Shown piece by piece: positions 35,871 to 45,090 of a DNA stretch of 64,000 nucleotides. The stretch covers positions 9,105,469-9,169,468 of the forward strand of contig NC_064472.1 in assembly GCF_023343835.1 (NCBI RefSeq), written 5' to 3'. How positions within the stretch are numbered: position 1 is the stretch's first letter; each line of letters begins with the position of its first letter. The notes below the pieces were generated by a model that searched no databases, was not told the origin of the DNA, and saw only the letters and a program-made list of their open reading frames with translations. A program made the translations under genes and the position numbers. Source of the stretch: Lagopus muta. Its lineage: Eukaryota > Chordata > Aves > Galliformes > Phasianidae.

Positions 35871-37616
35871 AAATCGCTCCTGTTGTCGCCTTAGCGATGC
35901 ATTCTCGCTGCTTAGGAGGTTTTTGTTTTTGTTTTTGTTTTTTTCGCGCCAAGCAAAACTTGCTGCTAAGGGGGCAACAGTGAGAGGGATGGTTAGAAGC
36001 AGGAGGTCCCCATCTGCATCTGAGCAAAGAAGCGGAGGGGAAATAGTCCAGCCCTGTCCCTAGTGACAAATCTCCCACTCCACCTCAGGTTTTGCAGGCC
36101 CTGCCTTAAGCTCTGGAGCATTGGTGTTCCAGCGGCAGACTTCTCCATTTCCAAAATCACCCAAAATTTCTCTGGGAAAAGGCTTTTGTTTTACCAATTT
36201 GAACAAAGAAGCTGATTAAACGTAATGAAGTTCCCCCTTTAAACGGGAAGTTTTGCTTAAGTGGTTATTGGGGAATCAAAATTCACAGTGCTTGAATTTT
36301 GCTCATTCCACCTTGAGGTACAGGGGGAGATGCGTTTTTCCCACCTCTCATGAGAACTCGAATCTCCACCTGGATGAAATTGAGAAATTTCGGCAACCTT
36401 TTGTGGTGCCAGCCCAATTTCCTAAGGAAATTTCATTGGCCTTTCCACACCCTGCCAGATTTTTCAACACCTCTCTGGAAGTCACAGCTGAACACTTTCA
36501 GTCAGGATAGTTTTGCTCTTTGGGGAGAATATTTGTGCCATTAGGTATCCTCAGCAGATAGCTGTTGAACACCCTCAGGACTGACATTTCCACAGTCTCA
36601 ACCAGTACATTGTTCCAGGCAGCAAGATGATCTCAAAATAGGCACTTTGCAGTGAGAAGACACCCAACAATCCTCTTGTGAAAACAGATGTGTTTGGGCT
36701 CTGATAGAAGGCTTATGGATGAGGCTCTGAGAATTTTCAGGGGGAAAAGGGTACGTTTTTCCACTGGAAGTTTTGAGAAGTTCCAGGAACAGGGGCATAT
36801 TGGTGCCCCTTCTGCTCTGAGGAGGTGATAAAGAGCTGCATAAGTCTCATTCTTTCTCAAAGAAAGGTTCTGTTTCTCAGTTCCTAGCAGGACGATGAAT
36901 GTATAGTGAAGAAATACAGATGAATGTACAGTGAAAAAAAGAGCTGCGTTCAAGAGTGGTAACAGAAACATTTCAACATGGGGTAAGCAGGGGGATGTGC
37001 TTAACTCTGGCTCCATTTTTGCCAAGTTGTGGAGAGAAAAGTGAACATTTGTCCAACTTTGGGGGAGGATGAAGAAAGGATGGTTGATAAAGGGAAGGTC
37101 CTCCTGGTACAGATATGCCTCATACAGGGACACAGAAGAGCTCTGGGGCAAGGATGGAGCTTAGCCCAAGAGGGTCTCATTGATTTCAATGAGGTTCCAA
37201 GCCCTAAGGATAAATCCTGAAGGGGAGAAACTCAACAAATCATTACCAAAAATGCATTGCTGAAAGTTTAATACTCACTGAGAGCCAAGTAGCAGGAAAG
37301 GAGGTGGTGGTGGCAACACTTTCCAGGCACTGTATAGGGATGGTTTCTACTCATCCACTGAATGCAACAAATAGGAGCTTATGAGGCTGCTGGGGAGATG
37401 GGGAGCACTCCACCCTCTCCCAACCTGCTCCCCCAGCCCAGCACTGATGTTTCCCAGGTGTTTCTGGCGTGCAGAACTTGAAACTGAGTCATCTTCGATT
37501 TTTCCTGATATTGCCCAGAATTTTTTTTTATGGCGGCACTACATTTACCACAAATGTGGTTTTCTGAAAGAAACGTGATCTTCACCTAAAAGAAAAAAGA
37601 GAGAGATAAAAAGGGA
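35871..37616. other. Unique sequence; TTTTTG repeat and one CR1-like relic
   Basis: A short (TTTTTG)n stretch lies at 35,920-35,944. The region from 36,150 to 36,320 is AT-rich with ACAAAG and GATTAAAC motifs and could be conserved non-coding DNA. Open frames (up to 172 codons, - strand 36,633-37,151) have unfamiliar translations. No gene is called. Confidence 0.5.
36555..36628 (-). mobile_element. Possible old CR1 relic (antisense)
   Basis: The stretch 'ttgaacaccctcaggactga' followed by 'ttccacagtctcaacca' and 'cattgttccaggcag' parallels the antisense CR1 order 'ttgaacacctccagg...actccacca...cctgttccag'. It is highly diverged and short, so the match may be fortuitous. Confidence 0.3.
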
Positions 37617-37635
37617 AATAAAACGAATCTCCCAC

Positions 37636-37681
<46 letters not shown>
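37617..37681 (+). repeat. A41 tract preceded by AATAAA
   Basis: An uninterrupted A41 run (37,641-37,681) follows an AATAAA hexamer (37,617-37,622) by 18 nt, the spacing of a polyadenylated 3' end. This could be the tail of a retrocopied transcript or a simple A-repeat with a coincidental hexamer. I see neither a recognisable coding body upstream nor an obvious target-site duplication. Confidence 0.9.
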
Positions 37682-37682
<1 letters not shown>

Positions 37683-38223
37683 CCTTTTGAAAATCATGGG
37701 AGCAGCAGGGCTGCAAGAATTCCTCGCCAAAAGACATTCAAAAAGCAGCTCTTTCACTTCTTCCTTTTAACCTGACCTTTTCATGCTAAAAACTTCAAGC
37801 CGCTCTAATCCCTGGCTCCTGCTTTCTATGCGCGGACGATGGCTGCTGTTAGAAGCGGGCGGAGGAGGAAGGAGCCACGCTGTGGCAGATGCTCCCTGCC
37901 TCGATGCTCCCTGCCTCGAGGTGCTGTCTGCAGGGATGCAGTGAGGATGTGCTGGCATGGCCCATGGCCTGGGATAGGCTCTCAGGAAAGGCTTGGTGGC
38001 ACGGCTACTAATCCAAGAGCCACAGCCTTTAGGACATCTTTGCTTTCTGCATGGCCATTAGGGAATTCGGGTGATGTGTAAAACATTGCTGGCTTGGGTG
38101 TTATCCCATTGCACAGCATCCTGCTGTGTCCTCTCCTGAAGATGAGCACTGTGTGCCTCATGGCACCTACATCTCTATGGACACCTCTATCCACAACAGC
38201 AGAACAGCATTCTGACTCACAAT

Positions 38224-38253
38224 TCTATTCACAGGACAACCCCTGTGAATAGA
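38224..38253. repeat. Perfect 12-bp inverted repeat
   Basis: The arms at 38,224-38,235 and 38,242-38,253 are perfect reverse complements, separated by a 6-nt loop (ACAACC). The arm core is CTATTCACAGG. It lies in unique sequence just before an A-rich stretch. No RNA family is recognised. Confidence 0.9.
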
Positions 38254-38984
38254 GGTGAGATCCAAAAGAGGAGAAAAGAAAAAAAAAAGCATTATGCAAA
38301 TGTGCAGGATTGTGGTGCTGACTTCCAGTTCCAAGAACATTGCAACTCCTCACCTCGTGAGTCAGGATATTCATGAAATAGAGATGCCAAAAAAATGTTG
38401 GCTGTAAGGTCTCAGTTCTTGACTGAGATTACATGGGGTTGTACTTTTGGCATGCAGGAGAAAGGAGTGAAGGGGTGAGCCATTTCCAGACCCCTATCCT
38501 GTTCCCCGCTCAGAAAGACACATGTGAAAATGTATTTTAAATAAAGGACGCTGGGCCTCTTCTGAGTGAGGTGCTGGCAGCAGCGGGCCATGTGCTGAGG
38601 GTGTTGGGATGGATGTTATTAAAACAGGTGTCAGGACACACTTTGTCACTGAAATCGTACCCAGCAGCAGCAGTGAGGGGTCTTGCTGTGAGCCAGTCAC
38701 TGTTTTCCAGCAGTGGTCTGGTAATGTTCCTGAGTGTGGGTGCACCAAGGACAGCATTTCCTCCCCTGCAAACCTTTGCGCCCCGATGTGGCCGCGTCCC
38801 CATGGCTGCTCTTTACTGTGTGCACGCACACAGATGCTCCCCTCCGCCATCCTTCCCAGGAACGTGCATTGCAGCCGGGAAGCCGTCGCCGAGCCCTGAG
38901 TTTATTATCTCTGCCTTTGTCTTACGCACGCACCTCCCTCCATCCCCTTCCATCTCCACAGGAAGAACTTTGGCAAATGTAATA

Positions 38985-39250
38985 AAGACAAGGTGAAGCT
39001 TTACATAAAATAATCTCTCCTGCCATGAGTCCTGAGGAATTTTAATCAGTCCAGGAGCACTGGCAGAATTCCTTTGCCTGCAATCTTTTCATGATCTGCT
39101 TTCCTCTCCTGCTCCTCGTGGGGAGCATTTGCTGGGAAGATGATTAAATTGGGCTGGTAAAGAGCTCGCAGGTTCTGCCGCTCTCGTATTTTCCTGCTTC
39201 TTTGCGAGATCATTTGTACTTTTTTATGACCTGCAGCACGCCAGGTCAGC
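38985..39250. promoter_or_regulatory. Candidate conserved non-coding element
   Basis: This is balanced-composition, repeat-free sequence with several homeodomain-type cores: ATAATC near 39,010, TTTAATCAG near 39,040 and GATTAAATTGG at 39,142-39,152. It resembles constrained non-coding DNA by texture only. Confidence 0.22.
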
Positions 39251-40485
39251 CGCTTTCTTTGCCTCCCCTGTAGGTTTCCTCACCATTGTTGTGGGGTTTT
39301 CCCCCTCTGGAGAATCTCTTTTGTACAAAGGCGAAAGACAAGGCTCCCAGCTCAGCCTGCTGTGTTGTTGTTCGCCTCGAGTCCAGCAGGAATTCAAGGA
39401 ATGGTTCCCCACGTCTCCTATTCACCTTGCTCCTACCGATGGCGAAGATTTGATCAGAGTGGGGGGATGTTTTTGGGAAGTGGTGAACGAGGAGCCAACA
39501 TGAACTCGGTGGAATGGGGATTTTGGAGCACAGTGCGTTGGCTGCCAGGAGTTCACTGTAGGAATCCGAGTATTTTCCTTTGAGCAAATGATTCACCAGC
39601 AATCACTCAATCAACTCTCTCAATGGTTGAATAATCTGAGAGTAATTTAGTCAGATGTTTGCTATGAATTATCAAATAAATGCTTGGAAAGATACCGGCC
39701 CAGAATTTCCCCTTACATGTACACGACCACGTGAATGCCATCCCTGAGGTGTCCAAGGGATCTGTGTTTACATCTGGCCAAAGAGTTCAGGCTCCAACCA
39801 AGATTCAGCTCCACCCTTCCTTTTCTATGAACTTTCCTGCTCCGGATACCCTGCTGCTGGAGGCAGATGGACACCTGCAGTGGGGCAGAGCAACAGTTTT
39901 GGTCATGGTCTCCTGGTCAGACATCAGCATATGGGCTTGCAATGAGTCCCTACTGCCTGCAAGCAGCACCCACCTGGAGATGCATGGGAGACACAGCACA
40001 TGGCAGTGACCTGGTGCTGTTTGTATGCTAAGGGAGAACCATTTCCCCAGGTCCAGCTCTGGCCCTGTTGGTGCTGCAGTTTTCCATCCCTTTTCCCCAC
40101 AGATTTCCCATTGGTTTCTTGGGATGTTGCTGCCCTCACAGCTTTCCCTCCTTTGTTTGTTTGTTTGTTTTTTCCTTTTTTTAAACCTCAAGCTTGGCTG
40201 ATAGTGGGGCTGGAGGGATGAATAAGAAAGGGGAAAGGATTGGAATTTTCTTTTCCTTTCTTACATTTTGTGGCTATTTCACTTTGTCCAGAGCATCTGG
40301 GCATGAGGTTCTTACTTCAGTATTGCTGTTGAATAGCCCTGGGCACAACCTCTTTCCTCTCAGCTTCCCCTTCTGTGTTGTGCATTCAGGACTTGTTATT
40401 ATCCATCACAAACTCCCCCAGAGTTCCTACCTGCTGGTTATTCTTCAAGAGGAAAAACAGTAAAAATAAACAGATGATTTATTAT

Positions 40486-40507
40486 GGGGGGGGGGGGGGG
40501 GGGGGGG
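40486..40507 (+). repeat. G22 homopolymer
   Basis: There are 22 consecutive G residues immediately after an AT-rich stretch (GATTTATTAT). Such a run can form a G-quadruplex on the + strand. It is the longest of four G/C homopolymers here; the others are at 47,537, 51,539 and 54,221. Confidence 0.97.
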
Positions 40508-41739
40508 AAGCCTCCACTATTTCTATCCAATTAATAGTGGCTTTTGTGAAAAACTGTATTCAAACTGGCTCCCACTCAGACTGTCACAGTGTCAGCATGA
40601 GGCCAGGACTGAGGGGAGAGGAGGCATCTTTCACTCCATCAGCTTGTATCTCTTTGGGATAAAACAGAGTGGCTTTTGTAGGCTTGTTTTCCTTTTTCCC
40701 TTTGCTTTAGCAGGAAGAGCAGAAAGTTTTGTTGTTGTCAGTCCTGTTGTTTTGTGCAGTCCTGGCATGTCAGGGAGGGTGAGAGCACACCAAGGGGAGT
40801 ATCTCTCCCAAACCCTCTGCAGTTTTGTTGCATACTCTGCTTCTCAAGTCACAGTGATTTGTCCAGCAGTACTTGGGTGTCTGGAAGCTGGAGCAGACCT
40901 CGCTGCTGACTGCGGGGCTGATATTTCCCAGCCTGCAGCACCCAGCCCTGCTGCAGCTCCCATTAGAGCTCTCCAAATAACAGTTCTCTGTCCCTGGAAA
41001 TCCCTTGCAGTGAGCAGGCTGTGTCTGCATGGGCATTTGTCTCACTCACAAGTGGGGAAACTGAGGCATGTATCCACACAGCTGCCACCAAGTGGGGGTG
41101 TGGCAGGAAAGGACAGCCCAGCTGCTGCCACCATAGTGCCAATTCCCCTTTCCCCAAGTACTACCAGGCACTGGCAGTGCCCATGGAGGTGGCAGCCCAC
41201 TCCTTACCTCCTGCCCATGCTGCCCTTCCTCGCCTCAGGGCTGTCCTTGCTCACCCTCTCCTTTGGCTCTTTCTCCCTTGGCCTCACAGCCACTTTAATT
41301 TTAGCAATTCCTTGGAAAGAGTCCTTTTCCATAACTCAGCTCACAGCAAAGCTCTCTGCCTGCCAGCTCTGCCTTCTCCCACGTGTTGCTGGCGTGTCCC
41401 AGCAGCACACGCCTGCACCTGCCCAGCCAGGCCTGTCCCAGCCTCCTGCACACCCAAACCTCACGCTCGGCTCCCGTCCCCTCCTGGCACATTTAATCCT
41501 GGCACTCCCGAATTGCACTGCAGGAGCAGCCTCTGCCTTGTCTGGAGGCATTGTGCATGGCACGTCTGTCCTCCTTGTCCTGCAGAACCCCCACCTGCAT
41601 GACAGCTCTGGTGCAATGGGAAGTGGGGTTAAGTGGGGTTACCCTACAACCAGGGGGTGCAGAGGATGGGCAAGTGTGGGTGTGCAACGTGCACCAGTAG
41701 GTTGCACGGGAATGGGAAAAGTGGGTGCATATAGGATGC
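40508..41739 (+). other. GC-rich sequence upstream of the CpG island; long ORF, not called as a gene
   Basis: A 376-codon open frame (40,644-41,774) is the longest in the window. It is rich in Leu, Ser, Ala and Pro, continues into minisatellite sequence, and overlaps a 193-codon frame in another phase. I see no domain or start context supporting translation. A perfect 10-bp tandem (AAGTGGGGTT twice) lies at 41,621-41,640. The likeliest explanation is stop-poor GC-rich DNA next to the promoter. Confidence 0.5.
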
Positions 41740-42227
41740 TCTGCTTGTGCACTGGTCGTGTGAGACCAGAGTGAGCACAGAGCTGTGTGCACTGGTTGTG
41801 CAAGGGTGAGCAAAGACCTGTGCATTGAGTTGTGCACTACGTGCATGTGTGAGCGTGCTTTTATTTTGGTCTGGAGCTGTGTGGCACTTCGGTTGGAGGG
41901 GTACTTGGAGTGAGTCATCGTGCAATGGGATGTGCACGGCCATGCGTGTGCCAGACACTCACAAGTGCGATGCGTGCATGTTCACAGGATGCATATAAGC
42001 ATGGTGCCTTCTTTTGGATCTGCTCCTCTTGGGGTGCTGTGTGCCCGCAGGGCTGTGCAGGGTGCGTTGTGCACGGCTGCATGTGCAAAACGGGGCACGC
42101 GTGAGTGTGATGTGCGTGTGCAAGTGTGTCGAGTGGGCTGCGTGCCCCCGCACGGGCGTGCGTGCAAAGGTGCGCGTGCAAGGGCAAGCGCGTGGGTACG
42201 TGCGCGTGTTTGCACGTGAGTGCACGC
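41740..42227 (+). repeat. Degenerate GTGCA-rich minisatellite zone
   Basis: TGTGCACTGG-type units recur at 41,746, 41,786 and 41,831, a period of about 40-45 bp. They grade into irregular GTGC/GCGTG repeats up to the TG tract. The + strand is strongly G- and T-biased. The zone generates His/Thr-rich (-) and Cys/Val-rich (+) artefact frames. Confidence 0.7.
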
Positions 42228-42316
42228 CCGTGTGTGTGTATGTGCGTGTGCGCGTGTGTGTGTGTGCGCGTGTGTGTGTGTGTGTGCGCGTGTGTGTGTG
42301 TGTGTGTGCGGGCGTG
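42228..42316 (+). repeat. (TG)n/(CG) alternating tract
   Basis: About 90 bp of nearly uninterrupted alternating purine-pyrimidine sequence (TG with CG steps) directly borders the CpG island. Alternating TG/CG is a classic Z-DNA-forming sequence. Length variation between individuals is expected. Confidence 0.95.
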
Positions 42317-42408
42317 AGGCGGGAGCGCGCGGCGGGGCCGGGAGCGCGGCCGCGGCGCTGTGCCGGGGGGTGCGGGCTGAGCTCATCGCTGGCTCCCCGG
42401 CGCTTCTT

Positions 42409-42480
42409 ACCAGTGGCTTCTGCGGTCACATGGGTTATGTGCTGGAGTTTAAAAGAGCTTATAGCCCCCGAGCCGGTGCA
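42409..42480. promoter_or_regulatory. Core promoter candidates, possibly divergent
   Basis: On the + strand, TTTAAAAG at 42,448-42,455 lies 32 nt before a CA initiator-like step at 42,479-42,480. On the - strand, CTATAAG (complement of 42,460-42,466) lies about 26-30 nt before CA steps near 42,436-42,440. A TCACATG E-box (42,425-42,431) lies upstream of the + box, inside a small CACAT/ATGTG hairpin. Both directions have a downstream splice donor. Positions are seen; promoter use is inferred. Confidence 0.4.
42410..42440 (-). other. Putative short first exon (- strand, divergent)
   Basis: Downstream of the - strand TATA-like box, about 30 nt lead to the donor CCACTG/GTAAGA (intron starting at 42,410 and running left). 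The segment contains ATG directly followed by TGA, so it would be non-coding. Divergent transcription from CpG islands is common. Very short first exons are unusual, so confidence is low. Confidence 0.2.
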
Positions 42481-42535
42481 GAAGCAGCCGGTGGTTGCAT
42501 GGGGTAGAGCAGGGAGCGGCGGCGAGCAGGGCACC
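42480..42535 (+). other. Putative non-coding first exon (+ strand)
   Basis: The segment runs from the predicted start at 42,480 to a good splice donor, CACC/GTGAGT, whose intron begins at 42,536. It contains one ATG, followed after one codon by TAG, so the exon is probably 5' UTR or part of a non-coding RNA. Candidate downstream exons are a 3'-end-like segment at 46,318-46,735 and a short exon at 61,706-61,743. The gene cannot be identified. Start and donor are both predictions. Confidence 0.35.
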
Positions 42536-43141
42536 GTGAGTACGGGGGCGGCCGGGGCCGGGGGGGCGGTGCAGGGTGGCCCCCAGCCGCGAGGGTAGAG
42601 CCCCTGTGCCAGCCGCCCTGCGCGGAACCAACGCCGCCTTTCTGGTGGGCGAGGGAGGGGAGGGGGAGACACCCGGATCGCCGCCACCCTCCCACGCCCC
42701 GCTATTTCCCCCGCTCGCACCTTCCCGCGCGTGTCCGTGCCCCGCCGCGGGCCGCGCCGCCGCCGCCCCGAAACCCACGAGGAATCCATTCGGGCAAGTT
42801 AGTTTCCTGCTCCGTGCGTCCGTGTGTCCGTCCGTCCGCGCGTCCGCCCCGCCACCGCGCGTCCCCCCCGTCCCTCCCCCGGCGGCACCGCGGGACCTCC
42901 GTCCCCGTCCCCGCGCCGGGAGGGCATCGCGGCCGCACCGCCGCGTCAGGTTGAGGGCTGCGCCGAGCCCGCTGCCTGCTGCATCGCATTAGGCGTGCTG
43001 GAGCCGAGCTCGCGGGGGGGCTCTTTGTCAGCTGCAGCCTGTGATTTCCCGGGCAGGAGAACGGAGTTTTTCCTCCTTGCCCCAAAGGCGCAACCTGCCC
43101 TCTCCGCGGTGGCAGCGCTGACTTTCATCCTTTTTTTCTTT

Positions 43142-43146
<5 letters not shown>

Positions 43147-43175
<29 letters not shown>
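43147..43175 (+). repeat. T29 homopolymer
   Basis: There are 29 consecutive T residues at the downstream edge of the CpG island, after TTTTTTTCTTTTTTAC. It is simple sequence and accounts for the Lys- and Phe-rich ends of nearby frames. Confidence 0.97.
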
Positions 43176-44804
43176 CGTGAGGAGAGCTGATTTTATAAAA
43201 ATATCATCTGCTTGGCGCGCTGTGGATCTGCTGTCCCGGGCTCGGCAGCTCACCCCTAGCACGATGAGGGCTGCTTTCCGGAATTGCATAACACACACCG
43301 TTCCCTGTGTGCACAAACTCCTTGACATCCCCTGATCCCGGTGATTTCCCTTCTAAATCCAGACCGGGGCTCCAAGCGCCGCATGAGCGACGCTGTGCTG
43401 CCTTCGCAGGGGATGGGACCTGGTCTGCACATTTCGGCTCTCCCAGGCTCCCCCAGCCGTTGTTTTTTAAGGCACTAAACTTTTTGGTATAAAGACTGGC
43501 ACTTCTCCCTCTCCCTCTGATAAACAGTTTTCCCCTTTCTTCCCCACCCTGTGCTCATAGACACGTGTCTGTAGCACAGGTTGCAGAGAAGGGATTGCCT
43601 GCCGAGCTGTTTGTTTCGTTTCTCAGTTCTCTCTGTGTGTTTATTTGTCAGTTAACCCAGGAGGTCCTTTCCTCAGGTTGCATTTTGCTCCGGACCTTTC
43701 TGACTTCTGCTTGGATCTTGCAAATTTTGCTCTGGTGGCCGTTCTCTCTCCTTACTCCCTCCCTGTTGTGAGCAGCCAAGCTCTGCTCTGATGGCTCTGG
43801 GCATGTGCAAGAGATGCTCATGGCCGTGCATCTCACTGGGACCAGGTGCTGGGATGGGGGTCGCTGGGGAAGGCAGGCACGGGTTGTGCTTCGGCAGTGA
43901 GAGCCCCATGCCTGCCGGACTTGTTTGCAGCAACCCTTTTGGATAACTTCATCTAAGCCCACTGTCAGAGCAGGCCAAGCCGTGAGCCGTGTGCTGTCTT
44001 TGGTCTGATACACTCTGTGTGGAGCAGCTCCAGCTGAGCCACGGAGCCCCCCGTGCAGAATGTGCCCCCGCCTGCTGTGCTGGGGAGGAAGGAGGCACGG
44101 TCTGTGGAGGTGCAGAGTTCATGGTGCGTGTATGGGTACAGATAACTGTGGTGGGGCTCAGCTTTTAGAAATGGTTCAGCAAAACAGGGAGCTCTAAGGG
44201 TGCAACCATCCTTTTCCCCCTGCCAATCCCACGTGGAGCCGGAGGAACGCATCCTGCTTCTGCCAGGGAGTTTGGCTCTGTCGTTTATTATTGCAGCCGC
44301 TGCCATTACGCCTGACAGACGGGAGTTGCTGAGTAATGTGCTGTTTGTGTGTAAATATCTGAGCGCTCATCATCGCGCTCTCTGCTGTGGCTCTGCAGCG
44401 ATCTGCCTCAGCACCTCTCCCTGTGCAAACCCCAGTGAGCATCCTCCGTTCCTTCTGCTCCCCGTGCCCTGTGCAGGGCTTCCAAAGTGCCAGTCTGCTG
44501 CCAGTGGTCAGGGGAGGCCATGCTGCTACCTGGACGCGAATTGAGGCAGGAAAGGGCTCTCTGTATGAATGCGTGTGTGTGTGTCTGTGTGCACCTTGGG
44601 CGTAGGGATGCTGTCCTGGACTTTGCAGACATGTATTTTGCTATAAACTAAGTCATGGACAAGTAGGAAAGCAGCACTGTTTCGCCTTTCTGGTTTGTTC
44701 CCTTTTTTTTCTCCACCTAGCTACTGAGTCCCAAGTTCCCCTTAATTTCATCCCATTACTACTGAAGATGCTGAATTATTCCTTCCTGTATCATTTTCAT
44801 CCCA
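43176..44804. other. Unique sequence downstream of the CpG island
   Basis: This is probably intronic if the + strand transcript is real. A good acceptor-like site, CTGCCTTCGCAG, ends at 43,409, but no matching exon is evident. An enhancer-like block at 44,215-44,400 is listed separately. Open frames are about 120 codons or shorter and unfamiliar. Confidence 0.5.
44215..44400. promoter_or_regulatory. Candidate conserved non-coding element
   Basis: The block has TTTATTATTG, CCATTACG, a TGACAG core (44,313-44,318, TALE-homeodomain type), GAGTAATG and a forkhead-like GTAAATA (44,351-44,357). It retains CpG dinucleotides and lacks repeats. It lies about 1.2 kb downstream of the CpG island. Function is inferred from motif density. 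Confidence 0.28.
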
Positions 44805-45090
44805 TTTGCAGATTAGCATCCGACTCCCCCTGTCAGTGCTTGCTCAGCCCAGCTAGACTGATCACAGCCCCTTTAATCTCCTTTTGTAAATCAATCCCTT
44901 CTGCTTCTCCATCATTTTTGTCGCTCGTTTTTCTGAAATCCTTCCAATTTGTCCATTTTGTGCTGGTGACGTATGCCTGGCCCTAAACATGATGTATACC
45001 AGGCATGGCAGCGTGAGGGAAGGACACCTCCTCCCCTCCCACCCGCTGGGGCTTGTGATGCTTTGTCAGCGCTGAACTGAGTTACTTCCC
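44805..45090 (-). mobile_element. Probable ancient CR1 relic (antisense)
   Basis: The order 'ctgatcacagcccctttaat', 'gtttttctgaaatccttcc', 'tttgtccattttgtgctg', 'ccctaaacatgatgtatacc', 'aggcatggcagcgtgaggg' and 'aaggacacctcctcccctcc' follows the antisense CR1 reverse transcriptase layout ('...cccagaactgaacacagtactccaggtg...gaggg...cacctcc'). It is highly diverged. An 8-bp inverted repeat (ATGCCTGG/CCAGGCAT) lies at 44,973-45,006. Confidence 0.45.

Larger units (their letters stand above)
37682..40485. other. Unique sequence with small repeats, no gene
   Basis: A 15-bp unit is duplicated in tandem at 37,889-37,903 and 37,904-37,918. A perfect hairpin lies at 38,224-38,253 and a possible conserved block at 38,985-39,250. 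A (TTTG)n microsatellite lies at 40,152-40,182. Open frames are up to 141 codons and unfamiliar. No promoter or RNA gene is recognised. Confidence 0.5.
42310..43130. promoter_or_regulatory. CpG island
   Basis: About 820 bp of very GC-rich sequence has abundant, undepleted CpG. It includes NotI sites (GCGGCCGC), Sp1-type GGGGCGG boxes near 42,545 and 42,565, and a CGTCC-type tandem at about 42,815-42,848. It contrasts sharply with the flanks and ends at a T29 tract. In vertebrates such an island marks a gene promoter, often of a broadly expressed or developmental gene or a long non-coding RNA. No coding exon is evident in it, and the long Arg/Pro-rich frames on both strands are composition artefacts. 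Confidence 0.9.

Noticed and set aside
41740..42316. Regularly repeated units as a CRISPR-like array
   Set aside because: The units are degenerate and adjoining without unique spacers, and the genome is avian; it is a minisatellite and TG tract.
41959..42789. 276-codon minus-strand open frame across the CpG island and TG tract
   Set aside because: Its translation is Arg/Pro-rich, then a His-Thr dipeptide repeat read from the TG tract. It is a composition artefact, with long frames open on the other strand too.
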